In this document: positions 9,301 through 15,800 of the stretch, one piece after another
How the letters are laid out: every line of letters begins with the position of its first letter
How positions within the stretch are numbered: position 1 is the first letter of the stretch
Assembly: GCF_001949145.1 (NCBI RefSeq)
Contig: NW_019091490.1
Location: forward strand, 1,121,447 to 1,145,678
Direction of reading: 5' to 3'
DNA from: Acanthaster planci
Lineage: Eukaryota > Echinodermata > Asteroidea > Valvatida > Acanthasteridae
DNA length: 24,232 nucleotides
Notes under the pieces: generated by a model
What the model saw: the letters and a program-made list of their open reading frames with translations, nothing else
Database searches by the model: none
Told to the model about the DNA's origin: nothing
Made by a program: the position numbers and the translations under genes

Positions 9301-11856
9301 TACTTCTTAGTGTGTATACGGTACTTCAGCTGACATAAAGTATGTAGCATTTTGTAGTCTAGGGTCCATCCATCCAAATTAATATCCAGACGGTTAGGAG
9401 GAAGGCTGAGCGCAAAATTGTATTCATATTGGACGACTGAGGACCGTCAACCAGTGCCAAGTGCTACCTACCTGTCTGGAGACGGTGATTTCATCAAACG
9501 TTTCATATCCCAATGGGCTCTGTTTCTTGTCCCGGTTATCAAAGGTGATGGTCACTGTAGCCTTGGTAACACCAGCCTGGCCCCCTTTGTACACCAGCTC
9601 TTGAAGACTACCAGCGCGGACCTGAACAATTGACCAAGTGCATTATGAATCATGGAAAGTGACTCAAATGATTCTAATCTTTGTACAAGTTGAAGTACGA
9701 GAATAAGCAAGTAAACGCAGGCCTCTCCTTGCAACTGTTTCGGTAAAGGTGTAACAAGATGTCGAGTGCCCATTACATTTCACTTTTCGATTCAAATTTA
9801 CACAAATAACCACCTTTATTGCAAGGCGGCTGACACTGCTAGTCTCTAATTCTGCAAAGCTACATGTACCTCGGATACTGATATTATTTGGAATAACAAG
9901 ATACCGTTAAAGAAAAGATTGATTTATCTGTAAGGGGATACTGAAGTGCCTAAATCAGAGGTCGAATGCAACGAGTGGTTACAGTGGTGGATCAGGTCAC
10001 AGTTATACGGTGTAGATTGAGGTTCCAAACAATTCAGTGTATCAAATTTAATTCCTGGTTTGTGTGACGAATTTGTTTTTCTACAAAATAAAAAAAAGAA
10101 AAGAAAGGTCCACTATTGACCTTTCCTGTTTTAAACTCAATCTGATATTAAATGTAAACATACATTGTAAATTGCAAATATGGTGAATTTTACTCTTTTT
10201 GTGTTTGGGGGAGGGGGGCCCGAAAATGCAACGTGTCTGAATTCCATCTCGCGAATACGAGTTCACAATGACAATGTAATCAAGGCAATGTACATGTAAA
10301 TATGGAACCAAACAAACACTTCTCACACATGCTAACATTTCAAAATCCTTGAACACTCATCGGGGGTGTGAGTGGCCACCTAAAATTAAAGCTGAAAACA
10401 GCTCGGAAAAAGCTGAAATGTAAAAAAGTTCCCTTACTTTTGTACAGACCAGGTGTACAAAAAAGCTGAAATACGGGGTCAACATCTAAACAAAAAAAAG
10501 GTGAATTCTCACACCCCTGACTCATGACAGATGTGCAGTTGCAGGAATACCGGCGATTCACAATAGTGCGCCACCAAGAGTTTGCAATGCGTTGGCCAAT
10601 CATAATGCACGAAATTTGTCGACCCCTTTCCAAACGCGCATTGGGTCGACAAATTTCGCGCACTGTGATTGGCCAACGCATTACAAAGTCTTGGGGGCGC
10701 ACTATTGTGAAACGGCTGTACTGCCAGGCGTGACTTGTGTATCCAGTCATCACATACATGTAGGCCTACATGTACTTCTACTTGCCACCAAACAAGAAAT
10801 TTCCTTCACCTTGTACTGTCATGTTACAGACAAGTCAACATGGTCAATGCAGGAACATAAGTTGTTACAGCATGTGGGCCTAGGTCATATTTTGAAAACT
10901 TTGTTAGAGTTTATTAAACTTCACTTCAGAATTACGGTGTCCAGGAGTGGAGTCCAAATACATCCCATTCTCAGCCATGTATATCAGTTGAGTTAAACAA
11001 TAAAAAGGGGAAAAAATCAAAAGATGGAAAGAGTGAAATTGAAAATTCAACAAGTTGAAAAACAAATATAATCTGCTACAACAACAACAACTAACGTTGG
11101 GCCTATCATTATCAATGACCTAGTCCAAATATCTTGGACTGAATGGACTCTACGAATCGCCATTTTTAACATTTAACTGTTAAACATGAATGGCTCAGAC
11201 TAATCATGACCATAATGACCGTGGCATGAACATGATGAATGGTCAGATGGTCGTCTGTTGCCTTACACATTGCATGTCAATCAAAAGTCAGGTTTTGACA
11301 ATCTGACAATCATGACAAAAAATTTTTAAACAGTCATGACAGTGAACCATTCATGAATGTGGCATGTAAATAGGCCTACCATCACCTGACCATGTTTATA
11401 AGCTTTTTCAACCCTCATATGCCATGTATGCAAAGATACATTATTGGCACAATTGTCATGGTCAAATTTCCCATAGGCCTAGGCCCTATGTCATGTCCTT
11501 AAGTTATAGGCCTACTGGCATGACTGGGTTGGGGCAAATCAAGTGGAAGAAATTTGTGACTCTTTTTGACGGTTACAGCAAAAGGAGGGTTACAGAAAGA
11601 AGATTGCCTTCGCGTTCTTGTAAAAATAAGCATGATCTTTTCTTGCTTTGGTACAAATAACAAATAAGGTTACACAAACCAAAATTACCTGTGTTAAATT
11701 GCTGATTCCCAACAGAAAACAAATGGAGTCCAAAATATTGGACTTTCCCGATCCATTCAGTCCGGTAATTGCATTAAAGAGAGGGTCAAATCCCTTAATT
11801 TCAGTCCTCTGAGCGTAGGATTTAAACCCATCTATGATAATCTCCTTGATATACAT
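242..11856 (-). CDS. SMC2: SMC2, condensin core ATPase subunit, 5' half (12 exons; 3' part beyond the left edge)
   Basis: SMC2 pairs with SMC4 to form the ATP-driven core of condensin I and II, which compacts mitotic chromosomes in the nucleus. Twelve exons join in frame into 639 codons: 11689-11856, 9472-9621, 8428-8589, 7478-7588, 6644-6859, 5778-5990, 4993-5185, 4466-4641, 2543-2661, 2015-2153, 885-1031 and 242-364. All introns are GT-AG. Walker A GLNGSGKS is at residues 32-39 and the Q-loop (FLIMQGRI) glutamine at 147. Residues about 170-500 form the charged, Lys/Glu-rich N-terminal coiled coil, and the hinge begins near residue 504 (FPNLQFEY). Family members are about 1,200 residues, so the rest of the hinge, the C-terminal coiled coil, signature motif and Walker B lie outside the window. 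The start ATG at 11856 gives the typical SMC2 N-terminus ([18 protein letters not shown]) and has A at -3. The gene is head-to-head with DPH2. Confidence 0.97.
365..884 (-). other. SMC2 intron 11
   Basis: No exon seen on either strand. Apart from the X-box-like palindrome at 447-460, nothing is recognised. Confidence 0.85.
447..460. promoter_or_regulatory. X-box-like (RFX) palindrome in SMC2 intron 11
   Basis: GTTGCTATGGCAAC fits the X-box pattern RYYNYY-N2-RRNRAC. RFX factors bind such sites; position within an intron makes function uncertain. Confidence 0.3.
885..1031 (-). CDS. SMC2: SMC2 exon 11 (residues 550-598), hinge
   Basis: Acceptor TGGTAG and donor CTG|gtgagg; phase 0. It encodes [20 protein letters not shown] and [13 protein letters not shown], among the most conserved stretches of the SMC2 hinge. 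Confidence 0.96.
1369..1404. repeat. 18-bp tandem duplication in SMC2 intron 10
   Basis: Two exact adjacent copies of CGGGAAACTTTAAGTTTT (1369-1386 and 1387-1404). Confidence 0.95.
1909..1981. repeat. Imperfect inverted repeat / hairpin in SMC2 intron 10
   Basis: Arms 1909-1926 (AGAGCTACGGCTAGGTCT) and 1964-1981 are complementary at 16 of 18 positions, with a nested CTCCA...TGGAG stem in the 37-base loop. It lies 34 bases downstream, in transcript sense, of the exon 10 donor. It may be a small MITE, but no target duplication was found. Confidence 0.6.
2015..2153 (-). CDS. SMC2: SMC2 exon 10 (residues 503-549), start of hinge
   Basis: Acceptor GTCCAAG completes an Arg codon. The exon encodes [20 protein letters not shown], then [12 protein letters not shown] and [11 protein letters not shown], matching the first hinge segment of SMC2 (FPNL.F.Y.DPEK...V.GLVA.LI.VKD). 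Donor AAA|gtaaga, phase 0. Confidence 0.96.
2154..2542 (-). other. SMC2 intron 9
   Basis: Begins with the GA microsatellite; the rest is unremarkable AT-rich sequence. Confidence 0.85.
2523..2540. repeat. TC/GA dinucleotide microsatellite fused to the exon 9 splice donor
   Basis: Nine TC units on the plus strand. Read as SMC2 transcript, intron 9 opens GT followed by nine GA units, so positions +3 onward of the 5' splice site are the microsatellite itself. Confidence 0.95.
2543..2661 (-). CDS. SMC2: SMC2 exon 9 (residues 464-503, last codon split), end of N-terminal coiled coil
   Basis: No ATG lies in this short exon; it was recognised from [20 protein letters not shown] followed by a Gln-rich helix ([16 protein letters not shown]). 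Acceptor AAACAG and donor CCAG|gtgaga (phase 2). The donor runs directly into a GA microsatellite. Confidence 0.93.
3425..3832. repeat. Cluster of six GGAACAAAAG-type motifs in SMC2 intron 8
   Basis: GGACAAAAG or GGAACAAAAG occurs at 3425, 3445, 3464, 3592, 3677 and 3823, all in the same orientation. The first three are about 20 bases apart. It could be a degenerate tandem repeat or a cluster of protein-binding sites. Confidence 0.5.
4208..4459. repeat. 28-bp minisatellite, nine tandem copies, in SMC2 intron 8
   Basis: Nine head-to-tail copies (9 x 28 = 252 bp) of a unit that on the plus strand begins CCGGTAAACTAGATCCTACC and ends GGCTGTAA. Copies 1, 4 and 8 carry one or two substitutions (copy 1 near 4212, copy 4 near 4309-4313, copy 8 near 4423); the others are identical. 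Each unit carries CCGGTA and TACCGG, so neighbouring six-base arms can pair. In transcript sense the array starts six bases after the exon 8 donor. Confidence 0.97.
4466..4641 (-). CDS. SMC2: SMC2 exon 8 (residues 405-463), coiled coil
   Basis: Acceptor CACCAG completes the split Ala codon; donor GAG|gtaaag is phase 0. It encodes [20 protein letters not shown] and a long Lys/Glu-rich helix ending at KAKIE. The 28-bp minisatellite begins six bases into the following intron. Confidence 0.95.
4642..4992 (-). other. SMC2 intron 7
   Basis: Phase 1 intron of 351 bases with nothing recognisable inside. Confidence 0.85.
4993..5185 (-). CDS. SMC2: SMC2 exon 7 (residues 341-405, last codon split)
   Basis: Acceptor CCCTAG; donor ATGG|gtagtt leaves one base of an Ala codon (phase 1). 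It contains the conserved [11 protein letters not shown] segment ([20 protein letters not shown]) of the SMC2 coiled coil. Confidence 0.95.
5186..5777 (-). other. SMC2 intron 6
   Basis: Begins with the weak donor gtctgc and ends with a good acceptor (CTCCCTAG). No repeat or gene seen inside. Confidence 0.8.
5778..5990 (-). CDS. SMC2: SMC2 exon 6 (residues 270-340), coiled coil, weak donor
   Basis: Acceptor CCCCCAAG. The donor is GAG|gtctgc, which keeps GT and +5 G but otherwise departs from consensus. The junction ...[16 protein letters not shown] lines up without a gap with the corresponding vertebrate SMC2 coiled-coil segment, so this boundary is preferred to in-frame alternatives further into the intron. 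Confidence 0.88.
5991..6643 (-). other. SMC2 intron 5
   Basis: Nothing recognised; overlapping open frames on both strands lack any family signature. Confidence 0.85.
6644..6859 (-). CDS. SMC2: SMC2 exon 5 (residues 198-269), coiled coil
   Basis: Acceptor GACGCAG and donor GAG|gtgagg; phase 0. It encodes [20 protein letters not shown] and the [12 protein letters not shown] segment typical of SMC2, then a heptad-like charged helix. Confidence 0.95.
6860..7477 (-). other. SMC2 intron 4
   Basis: AT-rich, no repeat or exon recognised. Confidence 0.85.
7478..7588 (-). CDS. SMC2: SMC2 exon 4 (residues 161-197)
   Basis: Acceptor GCACAG and donor TCG|gtaaga; phase 0. It encodes [18 protein letters not shown], the hallmark end of the N-terminal head, then the Lys-rich beginning of the coiled coil ([17 protein letters not shown]). 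Confidence 0.96.
7589..8427 (-). other. SMC2 intron 3
   Basis: No exon or clear repeat recognised. A plus-strand frame from 8210 into exon 3 is an antisense shadow. Confidence 0.85.
8428..8589 (-). CDS. SMC2: SMC2 exon 3 (residues 107-160), Q-loop
   Basis: Acceptor CCCAG and donor GAG|gtgagt; phase 0. It encodes [20 protein letters not shown], then the Q-loop region [21 protein letters not shown]147 contacts Mg-ATP in SMC family structures. Confidence 0.97.
8590..9471 (-). other. SMC2 intron 2
   Basis: Contains the 35-bp inverted repeat at 9108-9234; otherwise nothing recognised. Confidence 0.85.
9108..9234. repeat. 35-bp inverted repeat / hairpin in SMC2 intron 2
   Basis: Arms 9108-9142 and 9200-9234 are complementary at 33 of 35 positions with a 57-base spacer. 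The outer part reads TTGTTTCACATGGATCTGGA. Size and structure fit a small foldback MITE; no clear target-site duplication is seen. Confidence 0.85.
9472..9621 (-). CDS. SMC2: SMC2 exon 2 (residues 57-106)
   Basis: Acceptor TTCAG and donor CAG|gtaggt; phase 0 at both ends. It encodes [20 protein letters not shown] and continues to FDEITVSRQ, the ATPase-head segment after the P-loop. The conserved head arginine is R58. Confidence 0.96.
10361..10519. mobile_element. 159-bp MITE with 12-bp TIRs and 6-bp target-site duplication (SMC2 intron 1)
   Basis: Termini CGGGGGTGTGAG and, on the other strand, CAGGGGTGTGAG match at 11 of 12 positions. The element is flanked by the direct repeat ACTCAT at 10355-10360 and 10520-10525. 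No coding capacity. The CAGGG-type end and 6-bp duplication suggest mobilisation by a hAT-like transposase, which is an inference. Confidence 0.8.
10541..10725. mobile_element. Foldback / palindromic MITE (SMC2 intron 1)
   Basis: Nearly the whole element is an inverted repeat: about 80-base arms (10541-10625 and 10642-10725) around a loop of about 15 bases. Both arms carry TTCACAATAGTGCGCC, ATGCGTTGGCCAATCA and GAAATTTGTCGACCC with scattered mismatches. It begins 15 bases after the target duplication of the neighbouring MITE. Open frames here arise from the palindrome and show no protein family. Confidence 0.85.
11689..11856 (-). CDS. SMC2: SMC2 exon 1 (residues 1-56), start codon and Walker A
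   Basis: Starts at ATG 11856 and ends in phase 0 at CAG|gtaatt. It contains the FKSYAQRT segment and the complete P-loop GLNGSGKS, followed by the SMC-typical [11 protein letters not shown] stretch. Confidence 0.97.
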
Positions 11857-11984
11857 TTTGAAATTCCCTTGTATGCCATAAAAAGTGAAAAATATTTGGT
11901 ACTCCCAATGATACGGCGTCCACCTTTACATGTACAAATGCTGCCTCAGTCAAAATCGGCGCCGAATCGACGGTTGGATAGAAA

Positions 11985-11996
11985 TGCGCACGCGCA
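11985..11996. promoter_or_regulatory. NRF-1 / P3A2-type binding site
   Basis: TGCGCACGCGCA fits the NRF-1 consensus YGCGCAYGCGCR exactly and lies 129 bp upstream of the SMC2 start codon. NRF-1 family factors (P3A2 in sea urchins) bind this palindrome in many bidirectional housekeeping promoters. Occupancy is inferred. Confidence 0.6.
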
Positions 11997-12022
11997 CAAT
12001 CTCCCATAAATCTTTGCGATTA

Positions 12023-12033
12023 AAAATGGCAGC
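12023..12033 (+). promoter_or_regulatory. YY1-like site
   Basis: AAAATGGCAGC resembles the YY1 core AAGATGGCGGC with two differences and lies in the divergent promoter region, 27 bp from the NRF-1-type site. Confidence 0.35.
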
Positions 12034-12611
12034 GCCCACTTGATTTTTCTCGTAGCGGCTGACTAGTGAAAATATTTTGACAAAAACCAAGTACTAGTAG
12101 GTATTTATTTGCTTCTGAGTTATCATTTCGAACAGAATATGTAAACTTCATTTTGTTTTTATAGAAAAGTCAATGATCATGTGGTCCTGTAAAACCATGG
12201 AGGAACCCCAGCCGCGCCACAAGCCGCACTTGGCTGCTTGGGCGGTGTTGCTCTAGCTCACGTACAACGCGCAGCGCTCACGCATACATCGTATACGCGT
12301 AGGGCCTACATGGGTTTTGCAAATGACCTGAGGGCGCCTTGTCATCGGAAAAGAGGATTTTTAGTTCACTGACATCACATGACACCCGCCTAGTGCATAA
12401 ACACTGTGATGAGACCTTTGTTTGAGTAAATTTCCTTCCATAGTTGAAAATGGAAAGTTTTGCCACCTAGGCCTAAACTTAAAGAGGTTTTTATAAAACA
12501 ATGGTTCCGGGACTATTTTAGTTGTGGACTTTTTTAACAACTTTTTAGTCTCATGACTGAAGATTGAGTTACATTTTAATTTTTACTAGACTTTTTCACA
12601 TTTTACAAAAG

Positions 12612-12635
12612 ATGATTATTCAGAGCCAGCAGTAA
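12612..12635 (+). CDS. Possible uORF of DPH2 (7 codons plus stop)
   Basis: An ATG at 12612 opens a seven-codon frame (MIIQSQQ) ending in TAA, 19 bases before the DPH2 ATG. It has A at -3. It matters only if transcription starts upstream of 12612, which is likely but not shown by the sequence. Confidence 0.35.
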   Translation: MIIQSQQ

Positions 12636-12654
12636 CCGAAACTGCTTTGCAGAG

Positions 12655-12804
12655 ATGGCCACAGCATTCAGCAGTGATGGCTCAGAAATCATCCAGAGGT
12701 CGATTGAGGTCAGTGCCATACAGGCATCACTTGAAGCTGACCTTCCCTCTGCATATGAAATACCTCGGTGTGTGGATTTTATCAGGAAGAATGGCTATTC
12801 CAAG
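12655..12804 (+). CDS. DPH2: DPH2 exon 1 (residues 1-50)
   Basis: ATG in a good context; donor AAG|gtacat, phase 0. It encodes [16 protein letters not shown] and the family-like [17 protein letters not shown]. Confidence 0.93.
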
Positions 12805-15800
12805 GTACATCCTCGTGGACAATTTCATACATTTTTTTCACTTTTAATGTGCTCAACCATCTACATCTACATCATGTATATGATTACCATAGAATAAAAA
12901 AAAATCAGAGTTCATTTAATTTCCAGCTTCTTCAAAGGATTCAGTGTTCATGCAGTAACGCTAAACAGCATACGGTGTATTTATTGAGTGTGCTTGAATT
13001 TCAGACTGAATGTCTGTGTGCTGGTCAATGTTCATGCGCATGCATCATGCATTACCCTGTAGGTTGCATTGCAGTTTCCTGATGAACTCCTTCCAGATTC
13101 GTCTTCCATCGTCAAGCTTCTTCAGCAGGAGACAAGTGCTACCGTCTTCATTCTTGCAGATACTTCGTATGGAAGGTACACACTCTGTGTATATTCCTGC
13201 TGCAGTTTGTATTGTGCCAGTGTAGCATTACTCGCACTCGTATGTATGTACTCTTTTGGTACTCGTACTCATACTCACGAAGATTTATTCAGACTCATAC
13301 TCATGGGAGTGAACTCAACTACAACACTGCATTGTGCACAGCACTGCTTACCTTTGAGGGGTTTACCAGTTGACATTCTAACCCCGTCTCCCCATAAAGT
13401 TGTTGTTATTTAGCTCAGTTGCAGAATGCCCCGCCAACCCCCATGATCAACCTCATAGCCAGGTACAGGTCAAAAAGTCACACGCTTCTCAAGGGATTTT
13501 CACCTTGTAACCAGTCACAAGTATGGAATCGCGTCTGTGACATATTAGTGGCAATAGCCAAGCTAGATAATACAACAAACGCCAATTATCAAATGGAGAA
13601 GCCTATTAGATGTAAAAAGATCCACCTAGCACAGATGTGTCTCAACTAGCCTAAAACAAACAAAGCAGTGTAAGGGTGGTGCTGTCCGGCGATGTTACGG
13701 GCCCTACTGCCTCGTAATTGGCAGTTCTCATGTTGCTGCCGTTTCTTTCCCAAAACTGCAGAGCTAATCAAAATAATGCACGTCGCACCCTTCGTTATGT
13801 TGTCTGGGTTGAGGTAGTGTACTATAAGACTGAACTCACTGAAATCCAATTTTCTACAGCTGCTGTGTGGACGAGATTGCTGCTCAGCATGCCAACGCAG
13901 ACAGCATCATCCATTTCGGCAGGGCTTGTCTCAGCCCGACGTCACGCCTCCCCGTCCTCTACGTCTTTGGCCGGAGACCCATCGATGAAGACCACTGCTG
14001 CGAAATCTTCCAGGAATTCTTTGGGGACAGCTCCAAGCCAGTTGTAGTCATGTATGATGTTGTATACGCACACTGCGTAGGTACGTTCATCTACAAAGTG
14101 GTCAAAGAATAGCAAACTTTTAAAAGCACCCTAGTTCCTTTTTTTGTTTGATAGAAACAAATGTCCCCTGCAGTGCACAAAACTGTTACCTTGGAAAACA
14201 TAAGGCCACATACCTGGAAGTTTGTATGGGTTGAATTCAGTGACAAACGGAAGGTTGTGGTGACACAAGTTGTAAGAATTAAGGGCAAAGTCTTCAGAGC
14301 ATGGAGTTGGTAGTTACGTTTCGAAGGATAAAGAGCTTTAAGTAGTCAGTTGCTGTTTTGAGTCAGTTTGTCATGTGTGCAGCTTTGCTGTGGAATATGC
14401 AAACATTTTACGAAACAAAGGCGAGAGTGAAAATAGAAAAAACACCGATTTGAGGTAATTTGTTTCCAAAAGCCTCTGCGATTATGCACTGCAAGTAATT
14501 TATTCCAAAAGCCAGTTGAAGCAAACGTTTATGCTTCAGTGACCACCAATTAGTGATGTATTATCATCGTTTATTCCATTGTCCCAGATTCTCTTGCAAG
14601 GAGACTGATGGAAGTCCTGCCAGTCGTTGTCGTATCAAGGATTGTGGATCCGGCAATCGATCTTGGCAGAAATACATTAAATCTAAACAACAGTAGGACT
14701 AGCAGTGGAGGCGATGACGATGATGGAACAGATGTTGATTTAGCCCTTCTGTCCATGTCGAACACATTCTGCCAGTTTGGCCGGCGATTCACAATTGGCT
14801 GTGAACACGCGCTCGAGGACTACGCAGTGTTTTACGTCGGCGCTCAAACCACGACGCTTACCAACCTCATGATGACCTACAACAGGTGTCCGTTCTTCAC
14901 CTACGATCCCGAGCAACGGCGGAGCCATCGCGAGACACTGAACGTCAACCGGGCGCTCATGAAACGCTACTATCTGATTGAGAGGGCACGGGATGCGAAT
15001 GTAGTGGGCATCGTCGCGGGGACACTCGGTGTGAGGGACTACCTGACCGTCATAAACCAACTCAAAACCCTCCTAAAGAAGGCAGGCAAGAAGACCTACA
15101 CATTTGTGGTGGGGAAACTCAATGTGGCCAAGCTTGCCAACTTCATGGAGGTGGACATCTACGTGCTCGTCTCCTGCCCAGAGAACAGTCTCATCGATTC
15201 GTCCGAGTTCTACAAGCCTGTTGTCACACCATTTGAGATGGAAATTGCTTGCAACAGAGCCCGAGAATGGACCGGAGAATATGTAACAGACTTCAGACAG
15301 ATTCTACCAGGTAATTTTTGGGGGCACTCTAGTTTTATTTGCAACGAAAAGGCGACTTTTGTTGAATCTGAACAAGCATACCTTCCACTTGAGTGTTGAG
15401 GAGAGCAGTGCTGGTTGGCAAAGTTTTCAAGAGTTTTCAGAAATATTTCTACAAGATCACAGTTTGTTTCTCTGAGCAAGACAGCTGGCTACAATTACTA
15501 TTCCCCAGTGTTAGTGTGAGCATGAAGTGTCCTGAATTCCACATGAAATTGCATTGCAAACCCTGTAGAATTTTCGCCATCCCCAGTGACAAAGCGACAT
15601 CCAACCCTATGCAAAGTAATCATGGCCAGACTCCACCTTCCTCAATTCCTTCAAAAGCTTCACAAAAATTCCGATGGGATTGGAAGGGTCTTTGGGCCTG
15701 AGAGTTAAACCCCAACTTGGCCAGTAAAACAAGATTTACTGGGGAGCTCATCTTTGCCTCGTGGGCAATTTCTGAGATCTTTATTGGCTACCGAGTGAGC

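Larger units (their letters stand above)
9622..11688 (-). other. SMC2 intron 1
   Basis: Longest intron (2.07 kb). It holds the MITE (10361-10519), the foldback element (10541-10725), a CATGAC/GTCATG-rich stretch with short palindromes (about 11160-11360), and several TAGGCCTAC-type palindromes (near 10763, 11372 and 11507). Confidence 0.85.
11857..12654. promoter_or_regulatory. Head-to-head SMC2/DPH2 intergenic region, likely bidirectional promoter
   Basis: Only 798 bp separate the two divergent start codons, and no other gene fits between them. The stretch includes CpG-bearing segments (about 11955-12000 and 12210-12310), a perfect NRF-1-type palindrome, a YY1-like site and the sequence TTTGAA (a CHR-like cell-cycle element) immediately upstream of the SMC2 ATG. 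No convincing TATA box was seen for either gene, which would be normal for housekeeping and cell-cycle promoters. Transcription starts cannot be placed from sequence alone. Confidence 0.7.

Noticed and set aside
10340-10996. Long open frames on both strands (139 and 134 codons)
   Set aside because: They run through the MITE and the palindrome. Similar peptide segments on both strands come from the inverted repeat; no protein family is recognisable.
11230-11330. C/D-box snoRNA-like sequence (ATGATGA ... CTGA) on the plus strand
   Set aside because: Antisense to the host intron, no convincing terminal stem, and boxes are too easily found in this CATGAC-rich stretch.
13069-13413. DPH2 exon 2 read as a 114-codon gene starting at an internal ATG
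   Set aside because: The frame shifts relative to exon 3 after 13175. The GT donor at 13176 and the family sequence YGSCC show that splicing occurs.
14071-14080. Alternative DPH2 exon 3 donor at TGC|gtaggt
   Set aside because: It would end in phase 0 and put exon 4 out of frame; the next donor (gtacgt at 14081) keeps the conserved frame.
14740-15060. 106-codon minus-strand frame
   Set aside because: Antisense shadow of DPH2 exon 4, whose plus-strand protein is clearly conserved.
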